Assembly: GCA_034440635.1 (NCBI GenBank) | Contig: JAOTON010001028.1 | Location: forward strand, 1,899,501 to 1,963,500 | DNA: 64,000 nt | Source: Lepas anatifera | Taxonomy: Eukaryota > Arthropoda > Thecostraca > Lepadidae | Direction of reading: 5' to 3' | Shown here: one piece after another, positions 1 to 13,002 of the stretch | Layout: every line of letters begins with the position of its first letter | How positions within the stretch are numbered: position 1 is the first letter of the stretch | Program-made: the position numbers and the translations under genes | The notes under the pieces: generated by a model | Database searches by the model: none | Told to the model about the DNA's origin: nothing | The model's input: the letters and a program-made list of their open reading frames with translations, nothing else

Positions 1-152
1 AGACCGTCCATAAAGTACAGAAGGAAAAACAAGGGGGAGCGGGAAGTCAGCAACCGTTTTTTTAGACGTTACAACAGGGCGTAAGCAAGTATTACCATGA
101 GGGGGGGTTAGAATTATAAGAATACATGTAACGTAATTTATGGATAGGCCCT
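1..152. mobile_element. Short TIR element (MITE-like), copy A
   Basis: The left end AGACCGTCCATAAAGTAC and the reverse complement of the right end (AGGGCCTATCCATAAATTAC) form imperfect terminal inverted repeats around a ~150-bp body. The same unit is at 39998-40153. The ACCGTCCATAAA-type terminus resembles a MITE end common in arthropod genomes (from general knowledge, not searched). No clear TSD is seen and the left flank is outside the window. Confidence 0.5.
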
Positions 153-921
153 CAGCTCTGACTTAGAATTAAGACTGATGTGATTCAATGGAGTCCACAC
201 ATCATCACCATTGGATTTTGGAATTGTTTGTGTGACCTTTTTGTGAGGAGAGGAACCGTGAGAGATTCGTGTGAATACGTGTGCTGACGTCCAAATAACC
301 CTCACATGCCTCCAGTCATGAGTCAGTAGTTCCCTGATGTTAGGAGCTAAAGGTACGTGTGTGCAAAACACGCGCAATAAATGTTCTATAGTCCGCATAG
401 ATTTTCAAGACCTGAACGACGATCCTGAAATATTCGGCAAGTATTAGTGGGTGATGCAACACCACCTCCCCTGCAAAATTTCAGTGGGGTGTCATTAGCC
501 ATTTCAAGGAGTATCGTAATCATTTCAGGGAAAGCCGTAGTTCAATTGGGCGAGAAAGTACCCTCTTTCTGGAAATTCACAGTTCCAAAAATGACTTTTA
601 TGGAGTCTAAAGGATAAAGAAAACACGTTACTGTGTCAGTGGACCAAAATATATGTATACATCACAGCAAAAAGCAGAATAAACTGATATTTTGCTAACA
701 AACTGCAAAGTGGCAACATCAGCAGCAAATAATTGCATCGGGCTTCACGCCCCGAGAGTAAAGAGGGTTTACCGGTCGAAAATTCGGAACATTGAATGCG
801 ATAAAGCTGATGGACTAAGGAACGAGACACCCAAGTCATCACATGGCTGCCCCAAAGTGGGAGGATCATACGCAGATCCAGGGGAGCAAAGAGGGGCACA
901 TGCCCCTCTATCGACCCTCGG

Positions 922-980
922 AGCCCCCTGAAATGGCCATGGCGCCCCCTGAAAGGTTGATGGCACCCCCTGAAATGTGA
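922..980. repeat. Minisatellite, ~20-bp CCCCCTG-core units (3 copies)
   Basis: Three tandem units of about 20 bp each start with (G/C/A)CCCCCTGAAA and continue with a GTGATGG-like tail. The equivalent array in duplication copy B (40922-41010) has four units, so copy number changed after duplication. Confidence 0.8.
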
Positions 981-3855
981 TGATGATGATTGTTCCGGCC
1001 GTCGAATAAAGATATCCACATGGGGGGCGCTTCGTTAAAGTCGCCCCAATCGCCGAAGGAAGCTCTGGCGATTCCGGTTTGGATGACAGCCGATTTGTGG
1101 CGAGGACCCGCGCCGTTGCACCGTCCCCGCCGTCCAGGTCCCACCTGGCTCCCTCTCGGGACCGGAGGTGGCTGTCTTCGGGACCGTTTTCGGGATGATT
1201 TCCCGGACTTGGATACCCGCATTGCAACCTCGATCAGCTTGGGTGATCCAAGGCATAGGCGTTGGCCGTCAGCCCAGTCTTTTCGGTAGTCGGTTTGGTC
1301 CACGGAGTGGAGATGCATTCGTGAGTCTGTCGGTCCTGTTTTTATACAAGTAACTAGATATTTCGGGTACGAATTAGTGGCTATCATTATATTATTATAT
1401 TGTAGTGTGACATTTTTCTACGTATTGTGCGATGAATAAATTATCTCCACCCGCTATGCACGAGATATGCACAAATACCAAAAATAACAATATCTTTAGA
1501 AACCAGCTTCAGGGAGGTTCCATGACGGGAGTATCATAAAGAATATTCTTCCAATATTTTTCCGATCATAAAAAATTAATCGCAGAGACAAATCTAAAAC
1601 AAGTGCGGCAAACTCGACAATTGAATCAAAACTGACCTCAGTCCTTCCATTTTCATTTCAAGAAAAACGTGACGTCTTTAACAAGACTCCCCCTGAAATG
1701 TCGCTTTCCGTCCCCCCAGGATGCAAAAATCGGTGCCAACCGATAGGATTTTGCGCCCAACTGATGGGTTTTGCCGGTCAAAAGTGGCAGCCCCCTGGTC
1801 CAAATGGCGCCCCTCGGGAAGCTGCCCGCCCCCCCCCGATCGGTAATCCTGGATCCGCCTACGGGGGAGGATACCCTAGTCACCAGCCTCGGTGATAACA
1901 GGTGCTGGCAGAATATGATACAGAAGTCTGACTCGCACAATTGCTTGCCTTTCCGTATGAGAAGTATACTACGGGGACACACTAGTTGAGTTAATCGCTG
2001 CCCTGAAGTCGTCGTCGCTAGCACTCTGCTCAAAGGACAATCGCTGCTTTCTTTTCCCCTGAAAGATCTTGTCACTCCAGCCCGTGGTGGCCAGAAATGG
2101 GTCTTACTGATATTGGTAGAGCCTGGTGTTCTGCCGTTTGTATTCCGCTGAACGGAAAGTGTCATCCTTGATAATGGCGATGGAGGCACAATGATCTAAA
2201 TCCTGGAATGCTTAGTAGAGTGTGACACCCAGGCGCCCTGAATTTCCTTCACTTTTTCCCCTTCATTTTTTTCTAACTCACTTTTCCAAACACTTTTCCT
2301 GGGGATTTTTTTAGCATAATTCAATAATCCTAGTATATATAAAACCATCTAGTGTGGAAGGAAAGACAAATTTGATGAAAAATGCGCGAGTAAGGGCTAG
2401 TAAGGGCTGTAACCGAGTTTCAACTAACTCCCACAATATTATAGCGTTTGGACTTTCTACTCGCCTTCCATATTTGCAAGCGTGAATTTTACACTCACTA
2501 TCCCAATGCAAAACCAGTTTTGAGACACTGCAGAATGGAGTGCTGCGAAATCCAAAAGATTATCAACATACTGAACGCGTCTTTTTTCTGAGTGTCACCT
2601 TCCCACTCTGCTCTTTGTCAGCAAAAGTATTCCATCAAGCAGTCGTCGGAAGTTCCACTTGTAGTGTATTCCGTGGACGCCATGGATCAAAATCTATTCA
2701 CATTTAAACTTGCGCTGGTAACAGTGGCATCTCCATAAAAGTCCGGATCTTCCGGCTGCTGGTAAGGTTGTATTTTAGACCTTTCTCGCTGTCGGAAGTT
2801 TTGCCCTGCTGAGGGAGGATGATGAGCAACAAATGAAGAAGGCTTCCATAGATCTTAGCTGACCCCGGAGGATAATTTTTGGGGTTTTCACTCGTTGGAA
2901 CAGATCTCTCGCGGCGGCTTTTGCTTCTAGTGATCATAGACCAATCAATTTCTAGGTGTCCCCTAAAATCGATTATTTGGGTACCTAAAAGGTATGAAAA
3001 GGATTCGGGCGGGTCAATTCGGCATAAACCTCCCTCAGGATCGTTCCCTGTCACCCGTCTCTCCTTGATATTGCACACAGCTCACATCGGTAAAAACGCC
3101 GTCTTGGGTCAACTAGGCCATTTGACCCAAATCAGGTACAAAGTAGCTCAGCCTATTCTTCATTTGTACTTTAAATGTGTTAAGAATGGTCTATTCTGTC
3201 AATATTATTTCGAAAACACACCCCGTAGCTTTCTGGTACGATTTTTTTAGCTGCAACTATGCAAAATTTATTTCATGCTGATTTCTCGAACGCGGACAGT
3301 GACCTGATTAAGACCAAATTTTGATCGGATGTCCAAAATAAACCATATCATGGAAAATTTGCGGGGCGCTCATTTTTAAACAAACATAGGCAAAATATGA
3401 AGCCACATCGATTTTAAAAAACACCAATGCAGCAACATTTCATATGTTAGTAGACTCATGAAGGCTCATATTGTCCAGTTGCAGAACAATGTGCGCTATC
3501 CAGCTTCGGCCAGGCAGGCCGAAACTGGCCAGAAAGTGAGGGGACCATAGACCTTCAGCCTCCAACTCTGGCACTACATTTTCCACTGCAAAACTGAAAG
3601 CTAACCAGATTCTGGCCTATTTTTGCTGCCAGTTAATCACACTGAAAAATTTTACTGTGCCCACAAATCCATTAAAAACGAAATAAATATTTTTGCTGGA
3701 AGTGAAATTGCCTGGTCTCACCTGAGGCTCATTTTGTGAAAAACAGCCTGTTAGTTACCCTCACTGGTCCACAAGAGGAGGTAAGACTTGAAAGAAAGGA
3801 CGTGCTTGAAATGCGGTCATGAGACGGAGTGAGCTAGCGAGCGATAGGAAGGAAG

Positions 3856-4123
3856 TGAACGCAGGACTGCATTTCCCAAATGACGACTTTGTGTTGAATC
3901 TTCTTTGTATGTCATGAAGATTTATCTCCACTCCGTCGGATCTATGGGACCAATTGGAGCAAGGATCACATCGGCAGATCCATGATTTCCGGTATTGTTG
4001 CATAGGCAAAAAAACTGCATCCATGATTGTGACAATGTAGGGTCTGCACATAATTGACTGTTTTTTGGTCCAAAACATGTGGTAGCCATCGGCTTAGTAT
4101 GATGCTCAGTACCCCTGATCATG
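3856..4123. other. 268-bp segment present only in copy A
   Basis: Copy B reads directly from the base matching 3855 to the base matching 4124 (near 45385). No TIRs or TSD mark this segment, so a deletion in copy B is more likely than an insertion in copy A. No coding content is seen. Confidence 0.7.
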
Positions 4124-4235
4124 CTGTGTATGCTTTATTAGTTAATCATATATTTGGGATATTACAGCAATCGTAATATAAAAAATATAGGTAGAATTCG
4201 CAAAGCCCCATTAATGTTTTACTGAGACCTCTTAG

Positions 4236-4493
4236 CAGGGGCGTAGCCAAGGAGGGGGCAGCAGGGACAGCTGCCCCCCTTAGGGCCCGAAGGGCCCCCT
4301 GAGGATACGGACCGCGCGAAGCGCGGCTCGCTTCCACTATGATCTGTGGCCAAATTTGAAATTTCATACCAGACAGCGCACTCTCAAGCCCTCTTCAGCA
4401 CTCTATTCTGTAACAAGCAGGGCCCTTGTTACCCATCAGGGCTCTTGTGGCGCTGTCGCAGGGAATTCGAGCGAAATCCTGGCTACGGCCCTG
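4236..4493. mobile_element. hAT-type MITE, CAGGGGCGTAGCC family, copy A
   Basis: Ends CAGGGGCGTAGCCA and TGGCTACGGCCCTG are inverted repeats, flanked by a perfect 8-bp TSD CCTCTTAG (4228-4235 and 4494-4501). The CAGGG terminus and 8-bp TSD are hallmarks of the hAT superfamily. The 258-bp body has no ORF, so it is non-autonomous. The orthologous insertion in copy B (45496-47634) has the same TSD, so insertion predates the duplication. A sister copy is at 29625-29807. Confidence 0.9.
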
Positions 4494-5515
4494 CCTCTTA
4501 GTAAATACAAATGTGTGATAACTGAGAAGTGTTGCTTCAATTTTTTCCTCCTGCCTTATTTCAAATTACTTTATTTTATTCATTTTGTGTTTTATAGCAC
4601 AACAATAATACATGGTTGCTTGGATTTAAAACATCAGTCCCACTAAAATATTCGAATTTTGTTATGGGCTACACTTCGACTGCTTTCGATGAAAACATCA
4701 CCCCCTGAGCGATGCTCCCCTGTAGAGATAAACGCTCCCGTCGGACCTTTTGTCCCCCTCTCTGTCTCCTCGGTCGGTTAGTCATTCTAAAATTCCCGAG
4801 TATTTTTTCTGGGGGGACGTTTGCAAGCCCGAATTAGCTATTTTCGTCTAATTACCACGATATTATTTCACAAGACAAGTAGCTATTTCTCTTGTTAATG
4901 GAATACAGAAGTTACCGAAATATCATCAATCATGATTGGACAATCGGTCGGATGAAGTCTGATGCTTTCGTCTCAGTTTGGAAATTGTAAGAGCACTGAT
5001 CATGGTTTTTGAGAGACAACAAATTGTTAGGCGGACTTAAAATGATAAAACATCAGCAGCTAGATTTCACTTCTTGGTACGAGCAGGTGCGATGCACCGT
5101 TTTAGATTCTTGGAAGTTTTTCAAAGACAGAAGTGTAGATTTTATTATAAAACTTGAAAACTGTTTTATACAACTTAAAAAAACTTTTTCGCCGAGCCTT
5201 TTTTAATTTTTATTTTGTATGGGAATGGTATGGAAGAGATAGCCACAAAACTTTGTTGTTTTTGTTTTCTCGATCTTTACCCTGGACACATCATTGTAGC
5301 TCACCTCTCGCTCGTCTAGACCATCGATCCAATAAGAAAACACCTTGCGGAGATGACTGAATGTTGGGGTGGTAAAAACTGAACCAGTTTTGATGACCGG
5401 GATGATGTAATATTAATTAGGGTGAATCCCATTGTTTTTTTACAATTCCTTAATATCCTCATTTCAAATATTTGATTCGACAACACGGTAGTCAAAGTTC
5501 ATGCAAACTCTATGG

Positions 5516-5914
5516 CTGTGGCGGATCCAGAAGGGAGGGCAAAAATATTTACCCCCCCAAACGGACAAGCTCGGGTAGAACTATGTTGTGCCTTCCCCTC
5601 CCCCCACAAAGTCATCGACCTCCTTTTTGCCTCGACTCCGCTTGAGTTCATAACCGAGATTTGTGTTCCCTTAACTCTAAACTTCAAACAGAACCAGTCA
5701 ACTTCAGTGTAAGCATTGGGCCGTGGATAGCAAAAACAAGCATCTTGTGCGCATATTTTTCACCCCGTGATGGTTTTTTGCCTTTCGTCCTGGGCATTCC
5801 CAAAAGCTACGGTCAAATTATATTGCGGCAACATTTTTCACTGTGTGACGTTTTTTTGTTTGTTGCGACTTTGCCTTGCCCCCCCCTCCAACCGACCGGC
5901 TAGATCCGGCACTG
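5516..5914. mobile_element. hAT-type MITE, CAGTGGCGGATCCAG family, copy A
   Basis: The left end CTGTGGCGGATCCAG and right end CTAGATCCGGCACTG are degenerate inverted repeats. Flanking octamers CTCTATGG and CCCAATGG match at 6 of 8 positions, a decayed TSD. The body aligns along its whole length with the 398-bp element at 56027-56424, which has perfect TSDs, and with 48671-52351 in copy B. It is non-coding; the 60-80 codon frames across it are not conserved. Confidence 0.8.
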
Positions 5915-8140
5915 CCCAATGGAGACGTCCTTATCCACTCAGCAGGGCCTCAGCAGCCGGATCCCGTCCTCAGTCGGCTGCCACGTGACTGGCGCGCGCC
6001 CGAGGCGCAGAGGAACCGGTCACGCCGGTAAACAGGTGTCCGTGTGCCAGTGGCGTAGCCAAGGGGTGATCAGGCTATAGGCTCTCCTTTTGTTCAATAC
6101 TTCCTATCCAAATTTTTGAATATATTTACTTTTGCTTCTAACTGCAGTTTCTCTGCTATCAACCACCTTGAAGTATTTCTTGTAATGCCACTGCTCCTGT
6201 CCCATTCACCAAATCATGAATGAACAGACCTGGCTCAGCGGCGACTCATGCGAATCTGGTACTGCCAGCGCCATCTATTGGGAAAGTTTTATAAAACTTG
6301 AAATAACTTTTTCGCCGAGCCTTTTTTGGTTTTGATTCTGTATGGAAATTGTATAGAGGAGATAGCCGCAAAACTCTGTTGTTTCCGTTTTTCCGATTTT
6401 TACCCTGAATTTTTGGAAAACGCTTTCAAATTTCAGCTTCTAATATCTTTCTTATAAAGCAAAAATTCAAAAAAGTACAACAACAGAGTTGTGGAGACTG
6501 GCTCCTAGAACATAGGCCCACTCACACTGTTTCAATGATTATATTATGTAAAAAGTTATTCAAACTTTAAGTTTGAGAAATTTGAAAAAGAAAGTCAAAT
6601 TGTACAAAAACCAGAAATGCGTCACGCTTGAAATATCAACTGCCGTAAAGATACACATATTGTCTACTTTTGGTGAAAAAATCACGACGATGGCCACCTT
6701 ACTTTACGAGATATTTCACGAAATATGCTCCCATAGGGTTAACATTGATAACGCACCCTTAAATTCATGTATGCCTTGCAACAAGCAGTCCATGTTGTCG
6801 AAAATAAAGCAGGGAATGCTAAAAATAGGGTATGACACCAAGATGAACCGTCTAAGCCAAGTGCCAAGTGCCACACTGCAGCCATGAAAGCCATCTTCAT
6901 GCTGAAGAGAGTGTCAAATTTATTGAGACCTCAAATATTACTACCCTTAGTAGGAGAGCCTGGTGGGAAAAACATTCAATAAGGTCATTCAGAAAACTTT
7001 AAGGAGCATTAGGGTGAGAATTCGACCACAATTTGCATCAGCATCAAACTCGATATACTCCATTTTCAGGCCTCCTATGAATCATTCCTGCTTCTTAAAG
7101 CAATAGAGCATAATCACCATATTCAAGAATTAGAAAAGGTACCTGTAAAGCAAATGTCAGCCTTCAAAACATGCAGGTATGGTTGGTTAAGTTATGTTTG
7201 GTTGGTTAACATAAGGGATGGTTGAGCAGCTCAAATCTGGGAAATTGGAACAGAAAATGTATTGTTGGGTAAGTTTTTCAAAGCGGGCATAACCATGTCC
7301 TCTTGAAGGTTCATATTCACACTTACTCCGTGACAGCCATGGCAAAATTAGCTCCAGTAGAAACCTTTCATTAAGACTTCCATGCAGTAATGAAAGACTA
7401 CAAAACACACCAATATACAATTACTAATTTAGTGGTAATAGTAAACATGAAGGGAGCAGCTACTGCTTTAGTATCTCATTGGCCTTCAAGGCTGGGACAT
7501 ATTCATACATATTGGGTATGACACAATAACTTAACATAATGTAGAATGAAAAGTTTACATGAGAACGAACACACAATTACTATGTGCCTTTCTTGCATAG
7601 GCCATACACATATTGACAACTTAATTGCCCCAATAAAATAATGGATGAACATTACCATAACTGACCTAGGCTACATGGCCTTAAGGGAATAAGGATCGGA
7701 CTGCAGATGAAGTCCATTGAGTACTATTTCTTCATGACCATAACACAGTCTGGACTAAACTGTTAAGAAAATAGCGTGTGATAAAGTCAACAACTTTCCT
7801 GATCATTTGTCCAATCTGGATCACATTTTTACCATGGAAACTAAGTGTTTTCAAGGCAAGCAGAATTGGGACAGACCAGAATGAGGCAACTAACAAGGCA
7901 AAAATAGACATCAAAATAAGCACGCAGCACTACACCACATTGCTTTTATCTTCCTTCAACATACAATATGAATTTTCGCTCTCAGAAACAGCCTCCGTCC
8001 TTCCCTTAGTGTCTATAAATGTCTATTGCTTTGCATTCTATATCACCTATCTCCTCTCTCACAAAGCCCCGTCACCTTTTGGTGCAGCAAAACAGCTGCA
8101 GAATCAATTAGAAATCCTGAGGAGAGCAAACAGACCGTCA

Positions 8141-8196
8141 ACGTCAGCAAATAGACCGAAAACGTCACTGCTACGTCACGAAAACTGTGACGTCAT
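8141..8196. promoter_or_regulatory. Cluster of CRE-like motifs
   Basis: ACGTCA occurs at 8141, 8162 and 8173, followed by a full palindromic CRE TGACGTCA at 8188-8195, four sites in 56 bp. CRE sites bind CREB/ATF bZIP factors. No gene start is identified nearby, so any regulatory role is inference from motif density only. Confidence 0.3.
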
Positions 8197-9108
8197 AAGC
8201 CCAGAATATTCTGCCGGCAGAATAACACGGCTAGTGTCGGCCAGCCCCAGATATTAAACCTCTGAATCTTGGAACCTCTAAATCTCTGTTCACATACAAT
8301 TTAGAGGGTACATATCTCATGCCACTCACATTAAGGGTGCGTTACCCTCGACACATGCACCACACGACATGACCCGTCAGAACTAATACCCTGTTTCCCC
8401 AACAACAGATGTCAGGACATTCGTTCATTCATTTCGATACACAGACCGCCCACGTGACACGTTGGTTGTAAACCGTAGTACGCTTCCGCATTCCACGCTT
8501 TGCGACCATTCAGGTGACCAAGAACCGCTGCGGGCAAGGTCAGACGGGTCGCAGTAACAGGTGCTCTCGCAGGGGCGGGCCCAGTATTTCTCCGAGAGCA
8601 GACTGCTATTGGGCAAATGTCTTGATTTCTCTAAATAAGAAAGCAGTTGCAGCTCACAGAACTGTCACCTGGGATGGACCAAAGCTAGCCAAATGACAGT
8701 TCAAGCATGGCTGTGTATTGGCTACGCTCTTTGCGTCAGTTAGCAGCTAGTTAGCTGTAGGATCCTCGACCACTTCCCACTTCGTCCACTTCCGTGACAA
8801 AACCTTGTGGACCCACTTTCTTCCTCCCAAACTAAGCTAGTCCTTTTCCATCCTGGTAAATATATCATAAATATTTCCGTAATATCCTTGTTTAATTTTT
8901 CCGTGACAACCTCAGGGAAATGTAACGACTTCTTCCATCCCGAAAAATATAAAAAACCTCGTCCTACCCCGTCACATTACATCCCCTCTCTATGCGGAGG
9001 GTCCTAACTTTGTAAATTTAGTGTCTTCTTTTGGATGCCATCGTTTTTTAGCATTATTGCTCGGCCCGCATTGCGTCGGTGGTTCGTCATTTCCGTGCGT
9101 GTGTAAAA

Positions 9109-9130
9109 CACACACACACACACACCCACA
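9109..9130. repeat. (CA)n microsatellite
   Basis: A short uninterrupted CA dinucleotide run followed by degenerate CA-rich sequence. Confidence 0.8.
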
Positions 9131-9730
9131 TACACATGACACATGGGCCGGGTGCCCGCATTTGTGATGGCCATGGGGTTTTCTTAGAGATTCCCCGCCC
9201 CGTGGCGGTCACGGAAAGGGGCGTGCGTTCGTACGGGACTCACTGACTTGCTCACCCACCGAACCCTGAGGCGCGCAGCTCCATGTGTTTACCAAAGTAT
9301 TTATCGTGGAACATTGTTCTGATGCTCGGAGATGGGGGGGCGTTATATCCCTCAATCATGTGTGGAGTTTTCCTCACTGTGATCGAGAGGTGTTTCTGAT
9401 CATAGGATAGTTTGTGTTGTAATCGACAAAACACGTGTACGGTCTCAATCCCGTCCAGACCCTTTCTGACCATATCAGTTCGATATAAACCAAAGCCTTT
9501 GTAATGTATTGGAAGCAGTTTCTTTAGGTATAGACATTGACCTAGGACATTATCGAAAGATGGTCTCCGAAAGAGGGGAAAGTAGGGGGTCATGGACACT
9601 GTGGCAGGGGCGCAAGTTTCCATATATTTGGGGGCTCGAGCCCCCCCAATGCTCGGAGAAGCCCCCCCAATGACCCGACGAGCCCCCCAATCCCAAGTTG
9701 CGGGCCCCTGCGGACAGAGCCGGGCCCCTG

Positions 9731-9920
9731 CCACGATTCCGGGCCCCAGTGGTCTACTTGGGCTAGCTTTGGCTGAGGCCAGGCTCCCTGGCATGCTTGC
9801 GGGTGCCCTGTGGGCCACCCTTAACCTCGGTGTCCGCAACCGGGCCCCTAACGATATTTTTCAGGCCCACTTTGACTGCAGCCGGGTCCCTAATTCCGGC
9901 AGTCTCGGGCCTCCTGTCAT
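9731..9920 (+). repeat. Left flanking direct repeat of the 41-bp array
   Basis: About 190 bp containing the landmarks GGCTCCCTGGCATGCTTGC, GTGTCCGCAA and GGGCCCCTAACGATATT recurs at 13003-13212 in the same orientation and order. The two copies bracket the minisatellite array, so the array grew inside, or between two copies of, a larger repeat unit. Confidence 0.8.
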
Positions 9921-12900
9921 CCAACCGGGCCCTCTGTGATCCACCCGGGCCCCCTGTGGACTGCAACCGGGCCCCCTGTAATCCACCCGGGCCCCCTGTG
10001 ACTGCAGCCGGGCCCCCTGTCATCTATCCGGCCCCCTGTGACTGCAACCGGGCCCCTCTTTGATCCATCCGCTTCCCTGTGACTGCAACCGGGCCCCTGT
10101 GATCCAGCCGGGCCCCTGTGATCCACCCAGGCTCCTGTGACTGCAACCAGGCCCCCTGTCATCCACCCGGGCTCCCTGTGACTGCAACCGGGCCATCTGT
10201 GATCCACCCGGCCCACCTGTGACTGCAACCGGGACCCCTGTAATACACCCGAGCCCCCTGTGATTACAACCGGGCCCCTATCATCCACCCGGTCCCCTGT
10301 GACTGGGATCGGGCCATCTGTGATCAACCTGAGCCCGCTTTAATTACGATCGGGCCCCCTATGATTCACCCGGGCCCCCTGTGACTCCATCCGGGCCCCT
10401 TGTGACTGCAACCGGGCCATTTATGATCCACCCGGGCCCCCTGTGACTGAAACCGGGCCCCCTGTCATCCACCCGGGCGCCCTGTGACTGCAACTGGGCT
10501 ATCTGTGATCCACCCGGGGCCCCTGTGACTGCAACCAGGCACTCTGTGACTGCAACCGGGCCCCCTTTGATCCACCCGGGCCCCCTGTGACTGCAATCGG
10601 GCCCCCTGTAATCCACCTGGGCCCCATGTGATCCACCCGGGGCCCCATGTGACCCATCCTGATCCCCCTGTGATCCACACGGACCCTCTTTGACTGCAAC
10701 CGGGCCCCCTGAGATCCACTCGGGCCCCCTGTGACTGCAAACGGATTCCCTGTGGTCCAACCGGGCCACCTGTGACTGAAACCGGGCCCCCTGTCATCCA
10801 TCCGGGCCCCTCTTGACTGCAACTGGGCCATCTGTGATCCACCCGGGGCCCCTGTGACTGCAACCGAGCCCCCTATGATTCACTCAGGCCTCCTGTGATT
10901 GCAACCGGGCCCCCTGTGATCCACCCGGGCCCCCTGTGACTGCAACCGGACACCCTGTGATTACAACCAGGCCAGTTAAGATCCACCCGGGCCATCTGTG
11001 ATCCACCCGGGTCCCCTGTGACTGCAACCGGGTCCCCTGTAATCCACCCGGGCCCCCTGTGACTGCAGCCGGGCCCCCTGTGATCTATCCGGCCCCCTGT
11101 GACTGCAACCGGGCCCCTCTTTGATCCACTCGCACCCCTGTGACTGCAACTGGGCCCCTGTGATCCAGCCGGGCCCCCTGTGATCCACCCGGGCCCCTGT
11201 GACTGCAACCGGGCCCCCTGTCATCCACCCGGGCTCCCTGTGACTGCAACCGGGCCATCTGTGATCCACCCGGCCCACCTGTGACTGCAACCGGGCCCCC
11301 TGTGATACACCCGGGCCCCTGTGATTACAACCGGCCCCCTATCATCCACCCGGGCCCCCTGTGACTGGGATCGGGCCATCTGTGATCAACCCGGGCCCCC
11401 TTTAATTACAATCTGGCCCCTATGATTCACCCGGGCCCCCTGTGACTGCAACCGGGCCATTTATGATCCACCCGGGCCCCCTGTGACTGAAACCGGGCCC
11501 CCTGTCATCCACCCAGGCCCCCTGTGACTGCAACTGGGCTATCTGTGATCCACCCGGGGCCCCTGTGCCTGCAACCGGGCCCCTATGATCCACCCAGGCC
11601 CCCTGTGACTGCAACCGGGCCCCATGTGATCCACCCGGGCCCCCTGTAATTACAACCGGGCCCCCCTATGATCCAACCGGGCCCCCTGTGACTGACACCG
11701 GGCCCCCTGTGATACACTCGGGCCCCCTGTGACTGCAACTGGGCCATCTGTGATCCACCCGGGGCCCCTGTGACTGCAACCAGGCACTCTGTGACTGCAA
11801 CCGGCCCCCCTTTGATCCACCCGGGCCCCCTGTGACTGTAATCGGGCCCCCTGTAATCCACCTGGGCCCCCTGTGATCCACCCGGGGCCCCATGTGACCC
11901 ATCCTGGTCCCCCCTGTGATCCACACGGGCCCTCTTTGACTGCAACCGGGCCCCCTGAGATCCACCCGGGCCCCCTGTGACTGCAAACGGATTCCCTGTG
12001 GTCCAACCGGGCCACCTGTGACTGATACCGGGTCCCCTGTCATCCATCCGGGCCCCCTGTGACTGCAACTGGGCCATCTGTGATCCACCCGGGGCCCCTG
12101 TGACTGCAACCGGGCCCCCTATGATTCACTCAGGTCCCCTGTGACTGCGACCGGCCCCCTGTGATCCACCCGGGCCCCCTGTGACTGCAACCGGACCCCC
12201 TGTGATTACAACCAGGCCAGTTAAGATCCACCCGGGCCATCTGTGATCCACCCGGGTCCCCTGTGACTGCAACCGGGCCATCTGTGATCCACCCGGGCCC
12301 CCTGGGACTGCAACCGGGCCATCTGTGATCCACTCGGGGCCCCTGTGACTGCAACCATGCACTATGTGACTGCAACCGGGCCCCCTGTGACTGCAACCGG
12401 GCCCCCTTTGATCCACCCGGGCCCTCTGTGACTGCAATCGGGCCCCTGTAATCCACCTGGGGCCCCCTGTGATCCACACGGGCCCTCTTTGACTGCAACC
12501 GGGCCCCCTGAGATCCACCCGGGCCCCCTGTGACTGCAAACGGATTCTCTGTGGTCCAACCGGGCCACCTGTGACTGAAACCGGGCCCCTGGAATCCACC
12601 CGGCCCCCTGTTATCCACCCGGGCCCTGTGACTGCAAGCGTGCCATCTATGATCCACTCGGGCCCCCTGTGACTGAAACCGGCCCCCTGTAATCCACTCG
12701 GGCCCCCTGTGACTGCAACCGGGCCCCATGTGATCCACCCGGGCCCCCTGTAATTACAACCGGGCCCCCTATGATACACCCGGCCCCCTGTTATCCACCC
12801 GGGCCCCTGTGACTGCAACCGGGCCCTCTGTGATCCGCCCGAGCCCCTGTCACCGCAACCGGGCGCCTGTGATCCACCCGGGCCCCCAGTGACTGCAACT

Positions 12901-12965
12901 GGGACCTGTGACTGCAACCGGGACCTGTGACTGCAACCGGGCTCCCTGTGGTCCAGGAGGCGCGG
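9905..12965. repeat. 41-bp-period GC-rich minisatellite array (~3.06 kb)
   Basis: The basic unit is a dimer of a 21-bp part (GACTGCAACCGGGCCCCCTG plus T) and a 20-bp part (GATCCACCCGGGCCCCCTGT), repeated roughly 75 times with point changes and single-base indels in C-runs. Diagnostic variant strings recur about 1.05 to 1.25 kb apart (for example near 10158 and 11219, and near 10979 and 12223), showing a higher-order repeat. Many long minus-strand reading frames run through it and look collagen-like (G-P-G, VAVTGG); they are by-products of a stop-poor repeat and not genes. Confidence 0.95.
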
Positions 12966-13002
12966 GTCCTCTAATGCCACGGACGGGCCCTTGCCATGAG
13001 TG

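Larger units (their letters stand above)
1..6764 (+). repeat. Segmental duplication, copy A (window-edge truncated)
   Basis: This stretch aligns by eye at high identity, in the same orientation, with 39998-53201. Base 1 of the window corresponds to 39998, so the copy probably continues to the left. Homology ends near 6764, just at a TTAA. It has no long ORF and no recognisable host gene; reading frames are short and interrupted. It contains a MITE at its left edge, a 3-unit CCCCCTG minisatellite and two hAT-type MITEs, all shared with copy B. Copy A lacks the three insertion clusters of copy B and keeps 268 bp (3856-4123) that copy B lacks. It therefore serves as an empty-site reference for copy B. 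Confidence 0.9.
6763..9604. other. Unassigned intergenic DNA
   Basis: I see no repeat shared with the rest of the window and no recognisable protein. The longest frame, 7778-8257 (+), encodes 159 residues without similarity to any family I know and with an unremarkable hydrophobic start; I do not call it a gene. A run of four CRE-type motifs (8141-8196) and a short (CA)n tract (9109-9130) lie here. A solitary hAT-like end occurs at 8571 with no partner found. Confidence 0.5.

Noticed and set aside
6048..6066. hAT-like left end CAGTGGCGTAGCCAAGG (also 52486 in copy B)
   Set aside because: No inverted partner or octamer TSD could be found downstream or upstream; treated as a solitary decayed end.
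7778..8257. 159-codon ORF as a gene
   Set aside because: No recognisable domain, no homology within the window, no promoter or splice context beyond the CRE-like cluster overlapping its end.
9905..12965. CRISPR-like array
   Set aside because: There are no unique spacers: the whole 41-bp period is repeated, units vary by point changes, and the surroundings are eukaryotic.
9917..12980. Many long minus-strand reading frames (up to 284 codons) that look collagen-like
   Set aside because: They lie wholly in the 41-bp minisatellite. A 41-bp period shifts frame each unit, the minus strand lacks stop codons, and all three frames are open at once. Repeat by-product, not a gene.
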